From positions 16,243,736 to 16,307,735 of the forward strand of contig NC_054741.1 in the NCBI RefSeq assembly GCF_018143015.1: DNA of 64,000 bases, written 5' to 3'. This DNA comes from Lytechinus variegatus (lineage: Eukaryota; Echinodermata; Echinoidea; Temnopleuroida; Toxopneustidae). The notes beneath the pieces were generated by a model that worked only from the letters and a program-made list of their open reading frames with translations, was not told where the DNA came from and searched no databases. A program made the position numbers and the translations under genes. Shown in pieces: positions 25,301 through 35,623 of the stretch (position 1 is the first letter of the stretch; every line of letters starts with the position of its first letter).

Positions 25301-28300
25301 ATTAAGCCAAAAAAAAGAAGGAAACTTGGCCGAGAAATTAAAGATCAAAGTCCCCCTAGGAAAAAATGCTGTTTGAATCAATACAGAAAAAACAAAGAAG
25401 CCTAATGCTGAAAAATTCATTTTAAAAATGACTTGGAGCGTCTCCTGAAGTGACTGAAATATATTAAGGCAGATTGCTAAAGCCAAATTCATGTATTGAC
25501 AATGAAATCAGTAACCTCTCTGACCATTTCTCTAAAATTCTGTCTTCATTGATTAGTGTACATTATAGAGGTCTCATTTAAAGGGCACAAGAACCAGCAG
25601 CCTTTATGCCCCCATCTCAAGTCCTCTACTGCTCATATATGGCCAGATTCATTACCCATAATGCAACATCCTGAGCAGAGTAGTCTTGTATTATATATAG
25701 GTCCACTTGAACACACCAATTGACTACTCACTACCACAATAATCATGTTACCAAGTAGCAAAACGGGTAGCTTTCCTATGAAATACATTTTAGCTCCTCA
25801 ACACAAATGGAATATAGCTGAATTTATCCCATGTATTAACAATCATTATATTTCCAGACTAGTTATTTATAACTCACAGTCAATGAAAGACAGAGTTGGG
25901 CAGTTAACTCCCCTTCAAATTCAAGATCCTGGATATTGAATAATCTTCCTCAAGAGATTTTGTGTCAGGAACCCAGTTGAGATTTCAAAACCACTGAAAA
26001 CTACTTCAGATCAGTGCATCAATGAGGTTGGTCTAATTTTTGCCTGTTTATTTATTATATTATCATTATTTATTATTCCTTTTTTTAACACATGTACCTT
26101 GTTCATCAGAGTAGTGGCCAAACAAATGTCCATATCGTATCAAAATTAGAATTGAAAATGCATTTCACATATTGTCCTAAAAGTTCTGAGGATTTTGATA
26201 AATGCCTTTCAGAATGTGACAAATGAAGAGATTTACCTGGTAATAGTGTAGTTGATCATTGTTGATAAGTACTCTAACTATGACATCTACTAACTGGTCC
26301 TGTAACACCTCACGCTGCTCATCCCGCATCCCTAAAATTACATGGAACAAAAAAAAAATGAGATAAGGAAAACAAACTTTAAAACAAGTGTCAAACATAG
26401 AGGTTCATATGTGATTGACCAGCAAAAATCCCCCCAATAAGTCAGGAAAATTTTTTTTTTCAGTTTTGAACTAGTTTTCAATATAAACTGAATAATGAAA
26501 ATAAGCAAAGGAGATGAAATATTTAACATGATCTATAACTTGCAAAAACCGTAATTGACCATAATTATGACCTGATTTAATGCACAAGAATATTATCAAC
26601 AAATTTGTACAAAAGAACATACTATTCACAATTGTTGAAATTCCAGGAAGTACAAATAATGGGATAATGGGAAAAATATAGAGCTCCAAATGTACAGAGC
26701 CAATGGAAAATTATAGAATTTGGTAATCAACAAGTTTAAGCCCTCTTAAGCTGGGGAAAATAGGTTAATATAAAACAGACAAAAATACACAGATATTTCA
26801 TTTGGTCGGGTAACCAGTCTAAAACAATTTGGTTTTTAAAATCTGTAAAGTCATCTATCAAAACATATTTTCACTTTATCCATTTTATTTGTCACATCAT
26901 AACCGCTTTATGGCACATACATTCATATGATCCAGTAATGAATGGGTATAGTGACATACACTTTCTGAGGATTAAGCAAAACTAGAGATAAACTACTACC
27001 TACCTGGAGGAAATCTCTTGAGGGATCGGTTGACATCTAATACTACCTGATTGTAGTCTCTATGTTCCTCAATTGACATTTCTAGATTTAAAGCAGATTG
27101 TCAGATACAAAAGACAAGATTAAGTGTTAACAAAAAGATATATTTTAAAGTGGACAAAAAGAAAACTAAGTTACTGTTCTAAGACAACTACACCAGGGGG
27201 TGATGTGTCACAAAGATTGAAGTATATGATTTAGAGTTGCACTTAAATTTTAACGCATGCATGACATGCAACGCGCAATCTTATTGATCAATACACAGTA
27301 GTGTGTGTCCTCTTGGCATGATCTGACCAATGCAGTCATGCCTTTTATACCGCATGCAACTAGAATTTTAAGTGTGACTCTAAGTAATACTTAAAAATTT
27401 GTAAAACATCCCCAGGTGCGTGCTTCATAAAGCTGCTTGTAAGATTACCAATAACTGGAACATGTTCGTAGTTAAGTCAGCTATATAGGGACATATCATG
27501 TAGAACAAGAAAGCATCACCAGTCGAGCATAAAAAGTCCTTTGTAAATTAGGGGCAGCTAAATGAAACGCCCACCAGCACCCACCAGTGCACTAAGCATA
27601 AAGCTTAGCAATTGATAGTAGAGCTGATTCATACAATTGATTGTATGATTATTGTGTATAATCAACCTACGATCAATCATTGATCTTTATGTTATTGTGC
27701 CCAGAAACACAACCCCCACCCTCTCTAGTGACTTGCAAGACGTTTTTAAAGGAGTAGCAGTTTGGGTAAGGGGATCTCTGGGGAGACACATGGTCGGGGG
27801 ACATCTCTTCCAGGTGAGACATGCTCTGCAGCAATGTCCCTGAGGGAATCTTATCCAGGGAAGTTTTCCTACCAAAGTAACTGCTGAGTTCCCTGTAACA
27901 CTAAAATACACATAAAACTTAGGAAGATACACTAACTACAAGATTTTTTATGCATCTACTGATTGAATAGGCTTCGACGATGTATGTATAATTCGTTGAA
28001 AAAAAACATGATTTTCATAAGTCTTGATAAGGACAAACGAAATTGGGTGATACAAAATTCAGTGTTGATGAATGGGCTGAAGGATGTTTAATAAAGCTTT
28101 TCGAAACACGCTGCTTACTCACAACTTAATGCCTGACCTTTATGCACAACTGTATGAAAGACTTTATGAAAGACAAGAACATTTTCATGGGTGGTACTTG
28201 TTAAGTCATTAACATAGCCAAAGGAATATATCATTTGAATAAAAGAAAGGGTCACCAGTCACGCATTAAGTCATTAGTATCTAAATAGCTTTATAAAACA

Positions 28301-29670
28301 CACATGTCATGTTGAGAGCATGTATCAAGGCACTGTATCATTCTCCAACAATGGGTACAGGTTTACAAGAATATCAAGCACAATGGTGATAGCTGAAAAC
28401 ATCATGATGTCATTACCAGCACCACCAGCCCATTTCAAGTTCGATGCTATACCTAGTATTACAACCTGCTTTACACTAACTTTAGCTGTTGAAACTGACT
28501 AAAAAGTGAAGAATTTTATCCAGAAAAGGTGAGGTAATAAAAAAAAAGGATGACATTGAGAACTTACTGAGCTTTGGGGGTGGATCAAAGACATTGACAT
28601 TGAGTAATTTGGGCCAAGCTTTCCTTCTGATCTCATCTGTAAGTAGGCCACCCCGAGAGATGGCCAGTTTGCGTAGACCAGCGACATCGACCGGGTCTGA
28701 GTTCAGGGCAGCATAAATAGCAGCAAGTTTTACCTTTTTGGCTGAGTCGGGTCCTGGAAAAAATAGCAAAGTGAGAGGTACATTTGTAATCAAGCCTCAA
28801 AGCGAATCCATGTGAAATAGAATATTTTAGTTGAATTGTACGCATGGTATACAAACATCACTGTAGGAATAGAAGTGGTAATGGCAAAAGTATGGAAGAA
28901 GAAGTAGTAGTAGTAGTGGTTGTGGTAGTAGTAGCAGTAGAAGTAGTAATAGTAGTAAAAGTAGTAGTAATAGTAATAAACTGGGTTTCAAAAGAAACTG
29001 ATCAAAATTTACAAGGGCACTGCACAAATTCCACTCGGTCAAAATGAACAATTTTTCTACACAGGCTACCTTCAATAATTTTTACTGTGCACATGTCAAT
29101 AATCAAGAGATTGGTTCAACCGCATAGAAGCTACAGCCCCTCACATAAACTAGTTTCAAAATCCAAAGTCACAAACAGGCAAAAGAAAGACCAATGAAAA
29201 ATCAAATTATTGAAAAGATAATACAAATAAAATTAGCAGTAAAAGAACAAATATTAATAGGAAATTAATTTAATGATAGAATTTAGGCTCTAATTTTTGT
29301 TGAAGAAATTCTGGCTAAATTATTAATATGTTACCGGCTTTTTCCAACCCAAATTTACATATCAAGGTGAATATCACATCTACTTGACTACATGTACAAA
29401 AAGATTTTGCAAACAGCTTTGCTGTTGGGGACTTGGGTATTGCTTGCCAAATGTGTCAATAAATTTGAGTGTTGTTAAAATAGTGGCTTTTATAATTTGC
29501 AAAAAATAACAGCTTATACAGAATTCATCTATTGGAAAATACAAGAAAGGAGTGAGCGAACCTTGTGGTGATTTAGCAACAGTAGGTGAAGAAGCGGAAG
29601 TGTCATTGAGGTCAGTGTTAGTGGGTGTCTTCTTGCAGTTTGGTGTTCGCTGGCGGCGTTTTGCGCTCAT
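19137..29670 (-). CDS. TBC1D20: TBC1D20, Rab1/Rab18 GTPase-activating protein, nine coding exons
   Basis: TBC1D20 is an ER-anchored GAP that acts on Rab1 (ER-Golgi traffic) and Rab18. Coding exons, 5' to 3': 29670-29562, 28753-28568, 27081-27004, 26331-26237, 24816-24725, 23346-23245, 22770-22629, 20696-20512, 19353-19137. They sum to 1206 nt, 401 residues plus stop; human TBC1D20 is 403. Every intron begins GT and ends AG and every junction keeps frame. The TBC domain spans about residues 70-310 and keeps both catalytic fingers: the IxxDxxR-type arginine at 117 (VVLDVNR) and the YxQ glutamine at 156 (HYYQGYHD). A hydrophobic C-terminal segment (about 371-397, WAISAGIGAAALAVL) is the tail anchor. 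The first 36 residues are Ser/Thr/Lys-rich and not conserved. Introns carry several foldback elements, one ending at the exon 8 donor. Confidence 0.96.
19735..20015. repeat. ~270-bp dispersed repeat, TBC1D20 intron 8
   Basis: Shares ACCTTTTGAGAT, GTTATCATTCAAGTGGG, AGAATGTTGCATTATGGGT and TTGAGGAC with 54655-54925 in the same order and orientation. Part is also found inverted at 25585-25735. About 70-75% similar by eye. Confidence 0.65.
20125..20504. mobile_element. Foldback element with ~115-bp arms next to the exon 8 donor
   Basis: The left arm (about 20125-20240, starting ATTGCTGATGTGGTTT) and right arm (about 20393-20504) are near-perfect inverse copies with only a few differences and one small indel. 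The ~150-bp centre has TCTACTACTCATC-like repeats. No coding capacity. Confidence 0.88.
20512..20696 (-). CDS. TBC1D20: TBC1D20 coding exon 8
   Basis: Acceptor TTCTCAG|ATTGTG, donor AAGAG|GTAAGC. Encodes the end of the TBC domain (DMAFVHSLLSKIP). The donor sits about 8 bp from the end of a foldback element (20125-20504). Confidence 0.95.
21815..22200. mobile_element. Foldback element with ~150-bp arms, TBC1D20 intron 7
   Basis: Left-arm landmarks GCACTCTTCAGAGTATGATG, GAATGGAAGCGAACACAACA and GTGAGCGCTGATTGGCTATT all recur inverted between 22037 and 22165. The middle is about 70 bp. Confidence 0.88.
22629..22770 (-). CDS. TBC1D20: TBC1D20 coding exon 7
   Basis: Acceptor TGATTAG|ATCTG, donor TGCG|GTAAGT. 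Encodes SEVGTVFALAWLITW and RLYDFFLACHPLMP, the most conserved C-terminal TBC blocks. Confidence 0.95.
23245..23346 (-). CDS. TBC1D20: TBC1D20 coding exon 6
   Basis: Acceptor GTAACAG|GGATTT, donor GAAAG|GTGAGT. Encodes DFMDRTMDRTKHMLNYLLP. Confidence 0.95.
24725..24816 (-). CDS. TBC1D20: TBC1D20 coding exon 5
   Basis: Acceptor TTGACAG|GGGTAT, donor CTTAG|GTAAG. Encodes GYHDIVVTFLLVVG and DKLSTHHLR. Confidence 0.95.
25585..25735. repeat. Inverted partial copy of the 19735 repeat, intron 4
   Basis: TACCCATAATGCAACATCCTGAG and TATATATAGGTCCACTTGAA (quoted in part) are inverse matches to segments of 19735-20015 and 54655-54925. Confidence 0.55.
26237..26331 (-). CDS. TBC1D20: TBC1D20 coding exon 4 (glutamine finger)
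   Basis: Acceptor ATTTTAG|GGATG, donor ACCAG|GTAAAT. Ends with LHYYQ, the catalytic glutamine being the last codon. Confidence 0.95.
27004..27081 (-). CDS. TBC1D20: TBC1D20 coding exon 3 (arginine finger)
   Basis: Acceptor ATCTAG|AAATG, donor CTCCAG|GTAGGT. Contains the catalytic arginine in DVNRSLKRFPP. Confidence 0.95.
27231..27384. mobile_element. 154-bp MITE, TTAGAGT ends, TBC1D20 intron 2
   Basis: Left TTAGAGTTGCACTTAAATTT is mirrored by TTTTAAGTGTGACTCTAA, and GCATGC motifs lie inside both arms. Confidence 0.75.
27415..27575. mobile_element. MITE with GGTGNGTGCTTCATAAAG / GAAACGCCCACC ends
   Basis: The end pair resembles the element at 59412-59546 (TGGGTGTTTCA...TGAAACACCCA); interior GTAAGATTACCAATAACTGG and CATCACCAGTCGAGC are also similar in plan. 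Confidence 0.55.
28568..28753 (-). CDS. TBC1D20: TBC1D20 coding exon 2
   Basis: Acceptor TTTCCAG|GACCC, donor AGCTCA|GTAAGT. Encodes the highly conserved GGLLTDEIRRKAWPKLLNVN segment that opens the TBC domain. Confidence 0.95.
28880..28982. repeat. GTA/GTG microsatellite
   Basis: Imperfect run of GTA and GTG triplets in TBC1D20 intron 1. It gives spurious poly-Leu and poly-Val frames. Confidence 0.9.
29562..29670 (-). CDS. TBC1D20: TBC1D20 coding exon 1
   Basis: ATG at 29668-29670, 36 codons plus one base; donor CAAG|GTTCGC. Encodes the low-complexity cytosolic N terminus. The transcription start lies somewhere upstream of 29670 and cannot be fixed. Confidence 0.85.
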
Positions 29671-29878
29671 TCAGTCTGATGTTCTTGACAAGACATGAAG
29701 AAAACCCGATGTGAAAGAACCCGCCAAGGACGTCAAGAACAGTGGATGATTTTCACTTCCAAAAAGAATCTGATATTGCTGATGGTAGCTGTTTATTCTT
29801 CTAGAGTTAACTTTAAAGGAAAATCCTGTTGGGGCAAAATGTGAAGACAATGGTGACAATTATGTAGTTTTAATTTTA

Positions 29879-31733
29879 TTAGGTGGTCTGTCTATGACAG
29901 ATCACCTATTGATTTCGTCAGAATTTTCTTTCTTTATTATTTATTTATTCTTAGCACCTATGTTTGTCGCCAACTTTTCTCGGAATTGGCTGAATCAATT
30001 TTGCTTATTTTTTCGTCATATATAGAATCTATCATAGAGACGGCAAAATAAGCTTTTCAAGGTCATATGGTCATGATGACGTCATCTACGCGCCATTTTG
30101 TAAAATTCTTCATTTGATCATATCTTCATTATCAATTGTCAAAAATTAACAATATTTACATGACATTAACTTCATGTCAAGGGTCAAATGTCAATGTCAT
30201 CAAAGGTCATGTAGAGGTCATTACGCGCGCGTACGCGCGCGTCAAAGGTAAAAAAATCGTCCAAATGACCTATAAATTTTTTTGGGTACGTTTCAGGTCA
30301 TTTTAAGCATTTCAAAAATTTGCGCGCGCGCACATATGCGCGCGCGTTTTCGCGCGTTACACCTTAACACAACGCAGAAAAACCGTTTCTTTTAATATCA
30401 TTGGATTGCTAATAAAATTCTGAGCAATTTGATACCTTGATCAACCTTCTACAACCATTAATATAGAAATTAACACCCGTTAAACTTTGCAGCACGTGTG
30501 CGCGCGAGCTCTCACTATAGGCCATATATGGGCAAAAACATGCCTATTGTAAATTCACTGTAGCTCTTTAAAAAGTCCGTTGACCCCCAATTTTTTTTTC
30601 ATATATCGATAGAGTATTAATTGTAGATTTGATTTCATGTCACCATTGTCCCTAAATTATATCGTGACGTCATCAAATAGGCGCCCAAACTAAAAATTTC
30701 ATTTTTTTCAATAATGACGTCATCAAATTGATGCAAATTTGGCTGTAACTTCTCGAATATAGATCATTTTTCGCCCAGATTTCAATATGTTGTAGTTTAT
30801 AATGTACTCTTTCTCCTCAGTCGACATGATTGTTCGTTTTGAGAAACGCATCAGTGTGTAAAACAGCGATGAAAAGAGGCATGTCATTTTTCCTCATTTT
30901 GCGTGTAATCTCTATGGGACATGACTTTTTCCCAAACTAGATTCGACATTCCTCTATTTCGTGAGCCATATCTCCATTTTTTCTTGTCAGCTTTCCTTGA
31001 GCTTTTAACATGTTGTAGCTGAGATTCTGGGCTATCGGAAGTGTGCCCTTCATTTTTTGATCAGATGCCGGGATCATGCCCGTATTTCACTTGCAAAATT
31101 GGAATTGTAATTCTCAAAATTGCTTACGTGTAATCTCTATGGGGAATATCGTGGCTCAATGGATAACGCATTTGACTTGCTTTCTCGAGGGCGGAGGTTC
31201 GATTCCTGGGGTAGAAAAGATGATTTTTTTTTCGTTTTTTTTTTCTTTTTGCCACCTCTTACATGATCCTTTATGATAATTAAAAGGTATGAAAGTTAAA
31301 ATTTAGCAAGATAAAACAGATTATAATTGTTTTTTTCATATCACATGTATTTTGTGTGTAATCTCTATGGGACATGACTTTTTCTCAAAACTAGATTCGA
31401 CATTCCTCTATTTCGTGAGCCATATCTCCATTTCTTCTTGTCAGTTTTGCCGGAGTTTTTAATATGTTATAGCTGAGATTCTGGGCTTTCGGTAATTATC
31501 CCTCCACTTTTTGATCAGATGCCGGGATCATGCCCGTTTTTCACTTGCAATATTGGAATTGTAATTCTCAAAATTGCTTACGTGTAAAGTCTATGGGAAA
31601 CCTTAATAATCACATTGAGCAATGGTCAAAATTTATTCTTAGGATGTCTAGAATCAAGATTATCAATCATATCTAAATTATTCATTTTATATATTAGCCG
31701 ACTCTGAATGAAAAATCATGACAGACCACCTAA
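29879..31733. mobile_element. 1.86-kb element with TTAGGTGGTCTGTC ends
   Basis: The left end TTAGGTGGTCTGTC is mirrored by GACAGACCACCTAA at the right end. The left end is also a self-hairpin (29881-29907). The interior has a directly repeated ~243-bp block (30903-31143 and 31355-31599), a tRNA-Arg-like segment between the two blocks, alternating CG tracts at 30223-30242 and 30322-30357, and three TGACGTCA octamers. No long reading frame, so a non-autonomous element or an old mosaic of several. Confidence 0.75.
31148..31215 (+). pseudogene. tRNA-Arg-like segment (degenerate, SINE-type promoter)
   Basis: GTGGCTCAATGGATAACGCA with following TTTGACT matches the D arm and 5' anticodon stem of arginine tRNAs. 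GGAGGTTCGATTCC is a good B box. Acceptor-stem and T-stem pairing are poor, so this is not a functional tRNA; a tRNA-derived pol III promoter is likelier. Confidence 0.6.
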
Positions 31734-32365
31734 TTCGTCCGCATGACGAATTAAATTCTAGTTTTTATTAATTTCATTTTGTTTTAATGGTTTATTGGTT
31801 TACTTGCATTTTACATCGTGCTTTGGGTTGCTGATTGCTTCAACCCTTTCTTGGAATAGTGTTAAACTACCAAGAATAGTTATTAACCAGGGAAAAACTT
31901 AATTATTTTTTTTCGGGGGCTCCATTTTCAATTTTTTGTAAAATTTTTGGGGCTTCATTTCTACCTTTTGGGGGCTACTTTTTCCATTTGGGGGCTCTTT
32001 TCAAATGCTACATTTTTTTTGAGGAATACCTGTTCACTTATTAATGAATTATTACTTATTGTTTGATATTGTATGATTTTTTAAGTTATTTTTTTCATGC
32101 TTAGAATCTTGGATGTGGGTGCGTTTGTATGGGTGTGACTATGAGGTGAACTTGGATATAAATGAATTCAATATCTAATTTTTACTCCATCTATTCCAGT
32201 ACAATAACCTGTACTTGGCTATGTGATTAAGGCCCACATACCCTAACTTTTCCTGAAGTTCTTTGAAAATGCAGATATCCACAAAAATTGCACTTCTCTA
32301 TGGGGGAGTCTAAATTTTGTGAGAATGAACTCATAACTTAAATATACATGACAATGAAGAAATCA
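31734..32365. other. Non-coding intergenic sequence
   Basis: T-rich with repeated GGGGGCT phrases at about 31914-31994 (GGGGGCTCCATTTT, GGGGGCTACTTTTT, GGGGGCTCTTTTC), a short local repeat. No genes. Confidence 0.5.
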
Positions 32366-32773
32366 TCAAACTTTGTTGGCAGTTTTGAATAATATACCTG
32401 TTACGATATCAGTATGGATATCTAAGCACTCCATACACCTGGTAACAAATTCATCGATCGTTTCATCTGGTTTCTGCCTGTACCGCATTAGCTCTAAGCG
32501 GTGTATGCGAAAATTGATATTGACCTTTAACTGTGCCTCTAATAGTCTCCATAGCTCTTGCGGTTTTTCTTTATCGGTCTCTGATAGCCCTGATGCATTG
32601 AGTCGACGCAAGCCTTCATTGCCTACAGCAATCTTGATTTTTATAGCCATTTTTCTCTGATCAGTTATGTCTTGGTCTGCTAGAATCAGCTCCATTCTTT
32701 GTCTGAAAAGCTGGAACTCTTCGGGTAGGTCTGTTGCCTCCCAGTTCATTTCTGGATATTTTCCACTACTCAT
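32366..32773 (-). pseudogene. Retroelement Gag-like fragment
   Basis: A 135-residue frame starting at an ATG (32771-32773) resembles the N-terminal/capsid region of Ty3/gypsy-type Gag proteins: an early Trp, a helical F..FRQRMEL segment, then ELWRLLEAQLK and the late RYRQKPDETIDEFVTRC block typical of retrotransposon Gag. It ends abruptly at 32366 with no zinc knuckle, protease or polymerase downstream, so it is a truncated copy. Family assignment rests on pattern only. A 40-bp piece of it (32401-32440) recurs inverted at 33495-33534. Confidence 0.6.
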
Positions 32774-33560
32774 TGTGTATGTTCGCTGTACGTATTTAGG
32801 TATTTAAATGAATGAGTGTAGATATTAATGTCTGATTATATCCACGTGTGAACGCTCCTTACAGTCACAGGTCGACTGGTGATGATACCTGTAACGCACT
32901 CACAGCCCTGTGTGAATGTCATTAGGTGTTTCATGCAGTGAAAATGCTGGTCACTCCCACTCACTTCTCACACTCCAGATTTACAATTAATATTAGGAAA
33001 ATATTAATTCATTGTTCACACTCTAGTCCAGAAAATTAAGTAATTTAGGTTTTATCAACTTTTAGTGTATGTTGATCTTATGATGCAGACCTCTGTGCCA
33101 GTGATTGAACACAGTTATAACTTACTTAGGCTATATTTAATTGTTTACAGTTACCGTTAGCATCTCGCTCCTTGTGCATTGGGTATGCACAGTACGGTAC
33201 GGTACAGTAGCGATGCGATAGCCGGGGCTAGCGGGCGGCGACTCGCGGGCGCCCGTTGGGTTAGTAGATTATGAAACATGCGAATTTCGGTAAAAAGACA
33301 TGCAGTTTACTTCCCAACAATACAGTAACTGGTTACTTGATCCTTGTCATTTCAAAGGCGATCACTGGTTTCAGCTGCCACCATGATCCAATACAAAGGA
33401 CTCTGGTGGAGACTTTGGTATGAACTTATATACAGGTTTATTATACAGGCCAGCTAGGCAGGTCAATCAACAGGCATGGTATCCATGTTGCGGGAGGTGT
33501 ATGGAGTGCTTAGATATCCATACTGATATCGTAAACTCTGTCTGAAACAGAAAATCATCA
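32774..33560. other. Possible LTR/leader region of the Gag remnant
   Basis: In a minus-strand LTR retroelement the 5' LTR and primer-binding site would lie here, upstream of the Gag ATG. I could not delimit LTR ends or find a convincing primer-binding site. At 33495-33534 there is a perfect inverse copy of 32401-32440 from within the Gag frame. Confidence 0.35.
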
Positions 33561-34945
33561 TCATTGAGGCCTTTACTGAGCGAATTGTCCCCCAGAGCTC
33601 TTGCAGAGAAACAGAGCTCAGGCTGGCTAGCTAGCGCCAATGCGTGAACCTCCTGCCGGCCTTGTAAAATAGATGGAGCTTTGTTTCATAATTTATTGCC
33701 TGATATTTCCCTCATCCCCTAGAAAAATAAAACAAATGATTTTTAAGTTATAATTAGCAAATATGATAAGTTATTTTGGATGTTACTAGGCCGTTTTGAA
33801 AAGCAAAGTCGAATGACAACTCACCAATGCGAGGTTACTAGACTCTGGGATTTATTTCTTGTGTAATTCGAAAGATTTTATCACAGAATTGTGATATCTG
33901 TAGGGGAAAATGTGCATTATAAATTACACATGGTGGTAGGCACAATGGACCCCTATACATGCAACCGTTTCCCGATCGTTGCGTTGATTTTTTTCTTTTC
34001 ATACCTTGTGTATGGAAAAATGTGGTACAGGAAAAAAGACGCAATTTCAGAATTTGAAACTGTGCTCGCTATTTCCAAGGCTTGTTCATGATTTCGAGTG
34101 TGGATATTTTATTATATTTAAATGTTAAGTGGAGCTCAAGCATATGGCGCTCTTGGGCCGCTGAGTTGTTATTGCTCGGCAATAATTTCGGGGGCGACAT
34201 TAAGATGTAATGTCGCCCCCCGAAAGCATGATTTTGGGTGATTTCGAGGGCGACTTAAGGCATTTCCGGGGCAAATTCACCCGCCGCCCGTGTATTTCTT
34301 TCGCTGTTGTTAACTTTTTAGTTAACAATCCTTCTTTCCTTATTCTTTACTGCTGGCCTTTTTTTTGTTTCATCTACTGGTATCTTTATTTCCAATCTTT
34401 CTTAGTTTTCTTTCCTGATCCTTTCTCTCTCTCTGTTCATTATTTTTTCTTTCCTTCTTTCTCTTACTTTCCATCTTTTTTCAATTTCCTTTTTTTCATT
34501 TCCTTCATTCTTTCTTTCCTTAAAATTTTTTTTGCTTCCTTCTCCCTTCCTCTCCTTTTTTCATTTTGTCCTTTCTCTCCTTCCAATATTTTCTCTTTTT
34601 TTCATTCTTTCCTCCCTCTTTCATTTTTTCCTTATTCTTTTCCCATCCTTCCTTCCAGTTTTTTTTTTCTTTCTTTCAAAGAATGAAGGAAACATTTTCC
34701 TTTCCTTCAAACTTTCATCCTTCTTTTATTCTACCTTTTTTTTACTTTATTTCCTTTACTTCAATCTTCATTCAATCAAAAAATTCTTGCCTCTCAGTCT
34801 CAATTCATCTCTTTTCTTTCCTTTCTCTCCTTCATTCTTCCATTCACCCTCGGCCCATTCTTTTTATTTTTTTTACAAGTCTAACATTGTGAAGGCTTCT
34901 TTGTTGATTTTTTTATTATTAACATTATTAACATTTTAAAAAAAA
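33561..34945. repeat. Intergenic, with a ~600-bp pyrimidine-rich tract
   Basis: From about 34320 to 34900 the plus strand is almost all C and T (CTTTCTTTCC-type runs). Long frames through it encode only Phe/Ser/Leu and are not genes. Upstream, 33561-34200 has no recognisable content. Confidence 0.8.
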
Positions 34946-35041
34946 TTTCTCCTCGTACACAGACGGCTCGCTATCGTGCAGCCACCATTAGGGGACTTGC
35001 AATGCAAAATCCCCCGTCGGGGCTCTTCAATTTTTGTCTTT
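34946..35041. repeat. 96-bp structured repeat core, copy 1
   Basis: Identical over 96 bp to 48101-48196. It contains nested hairpin GGGGA-c-TTGCA-a-TGCAA-aa-TCCCC followed at once by CCCCGTCGGGG. Sequence beyond the core (35042-35100) is similar but diverged. Confidence 0.85.
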
Positions 35042-35100
35042 GATGAATATAAATTTTGAAAATTAATTCGACCAAAATGCAAATTTATATTCCCTCTTGG

Positions 35101-35613
35101 CACTTGTTCACTGCAACCATCCTGCCTGTTGAGAATCTACAAGTAGGACTATGTATGCCAATGCTGTATATAGCACACACTTTGAAAAATCATTAAAATA
35201 TCACTTTTGTAACCAAAATTACTGATTTCCATACAGTTGCAATTTATTTTTCTTTAGTAACTTGGGAGTAATTTTTGTATTCACCAGAGCGCTCAAAAAC
35301 TTGAATTTTGGGCATATTTTTGTGAATGCCCTCTATTGGTGGAAAGTAATATGGCAAGAAAATTTTCATTTTTCAGTCTCTATTTTTAATTAAGAAAAAA
35401 ATAATTTAAAGAATTAAATTTACATAAGTGCCAAGTTATGTAATGAATAACTGTAATGAAAACTGACACTCCAGTGTAAGAAAATCAAGCATTCGTCCCA
35501 TATGAAAAGAGAAATTAACATGATTAAGCCAAACATTGCCACCATTATTTGGCCACACATGGGGATGCAACTGAGAACAAGGTTATATCATAACCTTGTT
35601 CATTGAATGAGTG
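35101..35613. mobile_element. hAT-like non-autonomous element, family A (513 bp)
   Basis: Flanked by the 8-bp duplication CCTCTTGG (35093-35100 and 35614-35621). The unoccupied site is seen in the related repeat at 48248-48255. Ends are imperfect inverted repeats, CACTTGTTCACTG and CATTGAATGAGTG. Just inside the right end is a hairpin, GAACAAGGTTAT...ATAACCTTGTTC. An inverted relative forms the outer part of 42250-43742. Confidence 0.9.
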
Positions 35614-35623
35614 CCTCTTGGCA

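Noticed and set aside
28827..29075. Poly-leucine and poly-valine frames
   Set aside because: Translation of the GTA/GTG microsatellite in TBC1D20 intron 1.
31148..31215. Functional tRNA-Arg gene
   Set aside because: D arm and B box are good, but the acceptor stem does not pair and the T stem is only partly paired.
34210..34939. Long Phe/Ser/Leu-rich reading frames
   Set aside because: They run through a pyrimidine-rich tract open in all three frames; no domain, start context or splice pattern.
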